NCBI GenBank assembly: GCA_031286245.1
Contig: JAITUO010000226.1
Coordinates: forward strand, 1-6,656
Direction: 5' to 3'
Length of the DNA: 6,656 nt
Source: Coriobacteriales bacterium
Lineage (GTDB): Bacteria > Actinomycetota > Coriobacteriia > Coriobacteriales > UBA8131
A model generated the notes under the pieces. That model had not been told where the DNA came from and did not search any database. It worked only from the letters and a program-made list of their open reading frames with translations. Position 1 is the first letter of the stretch; each line of letters starts with the position of its first letter. The position numbers and the translations under genes were made by a program. Shown here in pieces: positions 5,793 to 6,656 of this stretch.

Positions 5793-5967
5793 GTCGTATT
5801 GACAACAAAAAAAGTAAGAGGCGAGAGATAGAAAGGGGATCAGTAGGAGGCTACCGGAGCGCAAAACCGATAGCAAACTTGAAGGAGTCAAGCGGAGTAA
5901 AAGCCGGCTACAAACACTAAGGTAACAAGTTGCATAATCGTCGATCAATCAGGCTCAGGCAAGCTGC
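5793..5967 (+). other. Purine-rich spacer upstream of uvrA, no gene recognised
   Basis: The + strand is rich in A and G from about 5805 to 5905. A TTGACA hexamer at 5799-5804 has no suitable -10 partner. A small hairpin (CTTGA 5878-5882, TCAAG 5888-5892) exposes AGGAG in its loop. GCAAAC and AAAGCC fragments recall pieces of known riboswitches, but the conserved core of none is present. Confidence 0.4.
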
Positions 5968-5973
5968 TACAAT
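5968..5973 (+). promoter_or_regulatory. Candidate -10 element of uvrA
   Basis: TACAAT matches the -10 consensus at 5 of 6 positions, about 85 bp before the uvrA start. No good -35 lies 16-18 bp upstream. If it is used, transcription starts near 5980, which would exclude the upstream in-frame ATG 5972 as a start. Confidence 0.35.
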
Positions 5974-6049
5974 GAAAGATTGTCTAAACACGGACTGGCA
6001 GCAGTGCAGCGAATTGCGACCATCAGCCAGCCATGACATAACAGCGGTT

Positions 6050-6054
6050 AGGAG
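6050..6054 (+). promoter_or_regulatory. Ribosome-binding site deciding the uvrA start
   Basis: AGGAG lies 4 nt before GTG 6059, slightly close but strong. The in-frame ATG 5972 would add 29 residues not found at UvrA N-termini and has no nearby Shine-Dalgarno sequence. Confidence 0.65.
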
Positions 6055-6058
6055 AGAA

Positions 6059-6656
6059 GTGCTGGATTCCATTCAGATTCGCGGTGCTCGTGAGCACAAC
6101 TTGAAAAACATCTCATTGGATATCCCTCGTGACAGGCTTGTAGTCATTACTGGTCTGTCCGGGTCCGGTAAAAGCTCACTGGCTTTTGATACGATTTATG
6201 CCGAAGGCCAGCGCCGCTATGTTGAGTCTTTATCAGCTTATGCACGCCAGTTTCTAGGGCAGATGGATAAGCCCGACCTCGACTCAATTGATGGCCTGTC
6301 ACCAGCCGTCTCCATCGATCAACGGACTACCTCAAAAAACCCCAGGTCAACTGTTGGCACTGTCACAGAAATCTATGACTATCTGCGGCTTTTATATGCC
6401 CGTATTGGTATTCCGCATTGTTTCGAATGTGGGCGCGAAATCAGCCGCCAGACTACTGACCAGGTGGTTGACAGCGTTTTGGCTGATTTTTCTGGCCGGC
6501 GCGCCCTGGTTTTATCCCCAGTTGTGACAGGGCGAAAAGGAGAGTATGGCAAGCTGTTCACAGACTTGCAGAAAGAAGGTTTCGCTCGTGTTCGTGTGAA
6601 TGGAGAGATTCATGAGCTGGGCGAACCGATCATTCTGGATAAGAAATACAAACAAG
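6059..6656 (+). CDS. uvrA: Excinuclease ABC subunit A, N-terminal part (3' end outside window)
   Basis: UvrA is the ATPase that finds DNA damage and loads UvrB in nucleotide excision repair, in the cytoplasm. The 199 codons present begin IRGAREHNLKN, the usual UvrA N-terminus, followed by the Walker A motif GLSGSGKS at residues 32-39. Then come EGQRRYVESLSAYARQFLGQM, split here as EGQRRYVESL and SAYARQFLGQM, and SPAVSIDQ with KNPRSTVGTVTEIYDYLR. A Cys-x2-Cys pair at 121 and 124 lies in the first zinc-module region. Residues ~125-199 enter the UvrB-binding part. The full protein should be about 940 residues, so roughly four fifths lie outside the window. It is divergent from the UvrC-like gene across a 920-bp spacer. 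I see no LexA-type operator of either the Gram-negative or Gram-positive pattern upstream. Confidence 0.97.
   Translation, partial: MLDSIQIRGAREHNLKNISLDIPRDRLVVITGLSGSGKSSLAFDTIYAEGQRRYVESLSAYARQFLGQMDKPDLDSIDGLSPAVSIDQRTTSKNPRSTVGTVTEIYDYLRLLYARIGIPHCFECGREISRQTTDQVVDSVLADFSGRRALVLSPVVTGRKGEYGKLFTDLQKEGFARVRVNGEIHELGEPIILDKKYKQ

Noticed and set aside
5840..5930. c-di-GMP-I (GEMM) riboswitch
   Set aside because: GCAAAC, GAAG and AAAGCC appear in a similar order, but the conserved CGCAAAGC core and the closing GGUAGC/GGUUACC-type stem are not there.
5742..5948. 68-residue minus-strand open frame, hydrophobic
   Set aside because: It runs through the direct repeats and the purine-rich spacer; its Leu/Ser-rich composition follows from the complementary pyrimidine bias, there is no family resemblance, and the repeat explains its end.
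5793..6058. LexA/SOS box upstream of uvrA
   Set aside because: I found neither CGAAC-N4-GTTCG nor CTGT-N8-ACAG in this spacer, so SOS control cannot be claimed from sequence.

Overview
This window is an ordinary-looking stretch of bacterial chromosome. It holds five protein genes, the outer two cut by the window edges, and two long non-coding stretches that carry most of the unexplained structure. From left to right the genes are: the 3' end of a type I methionine aminopeptidase gene (+), a CDP-alcohol phosphatidyltransferase gene of the PgsA type (+), a large membrane-anchored VanW-family cell-surface protein gene (+), a half-length UvrC-like GIY-YIG nuclease gene (-), and the 5' end of uvrA (+).

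The host is probably a Gram-positive-type bacterium. The VanW/peptidoglycan-binding architecture belongs to monoderm cell envelopes. The UvrA N-terminus reads like those of Clostridia or low-to-mid GC Actinomycetota such as Coriobacteriia. A UvrC N-terminal half without the C-terminal nuclease is also best known to me from Actinomycetota. Base composition is intermediate. I cannot place the organism more precisely without a search.

Region 1-802: the map 3' end is followed by about 430 bp of non-coding DNA. This contains a perfect 14-bp inverted repeat, a two-part hairpin, four AGAGC words at exact 10-bp spacing, two overlapping palindromes that cannot form together, a TATAAT hexamer and a GNRA-type hairpin just before the next gene. 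Region 803-3819: the pgsA-like and VanW genes overlap by one base (TAATG), so they are very probably one translationally coupled operon. It joins phospholipid synthesis to a surface protein whose cytoplasmic tail is an 8-residue tandem repeat. Region 3828-5135: the UvrC-like gene converges on the VanW gene with only 8 bp between stop codons. It keeps every GIY-YIG catalytic residue and the four Fe-S cysteines of UvrC, and ends in a C-terminal region I do not recognise. Region 5136-6058: about 920 bp with no supportable gene. It contains a candidate minus-strand promoter, an insertion-sequence-like end motif, a large composite palindrome centred near 5649/5650 and a two-copy 28-bp direct repeat. 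Region 6059-6656: the start of uvrA with its Walker A motif.

The two repair genes (UvrC-half and uvrA) are divergently arranged around the repeat-rich spacer and may share the excision-repair pathway. I see no CRISPR array, tRNA, rRNA, intact transposase or toxin-antitoxin pair. The most unusual items are the composite palindrome at 5564-5735 and the stand-alone UvrC-half gene beside uvrA.
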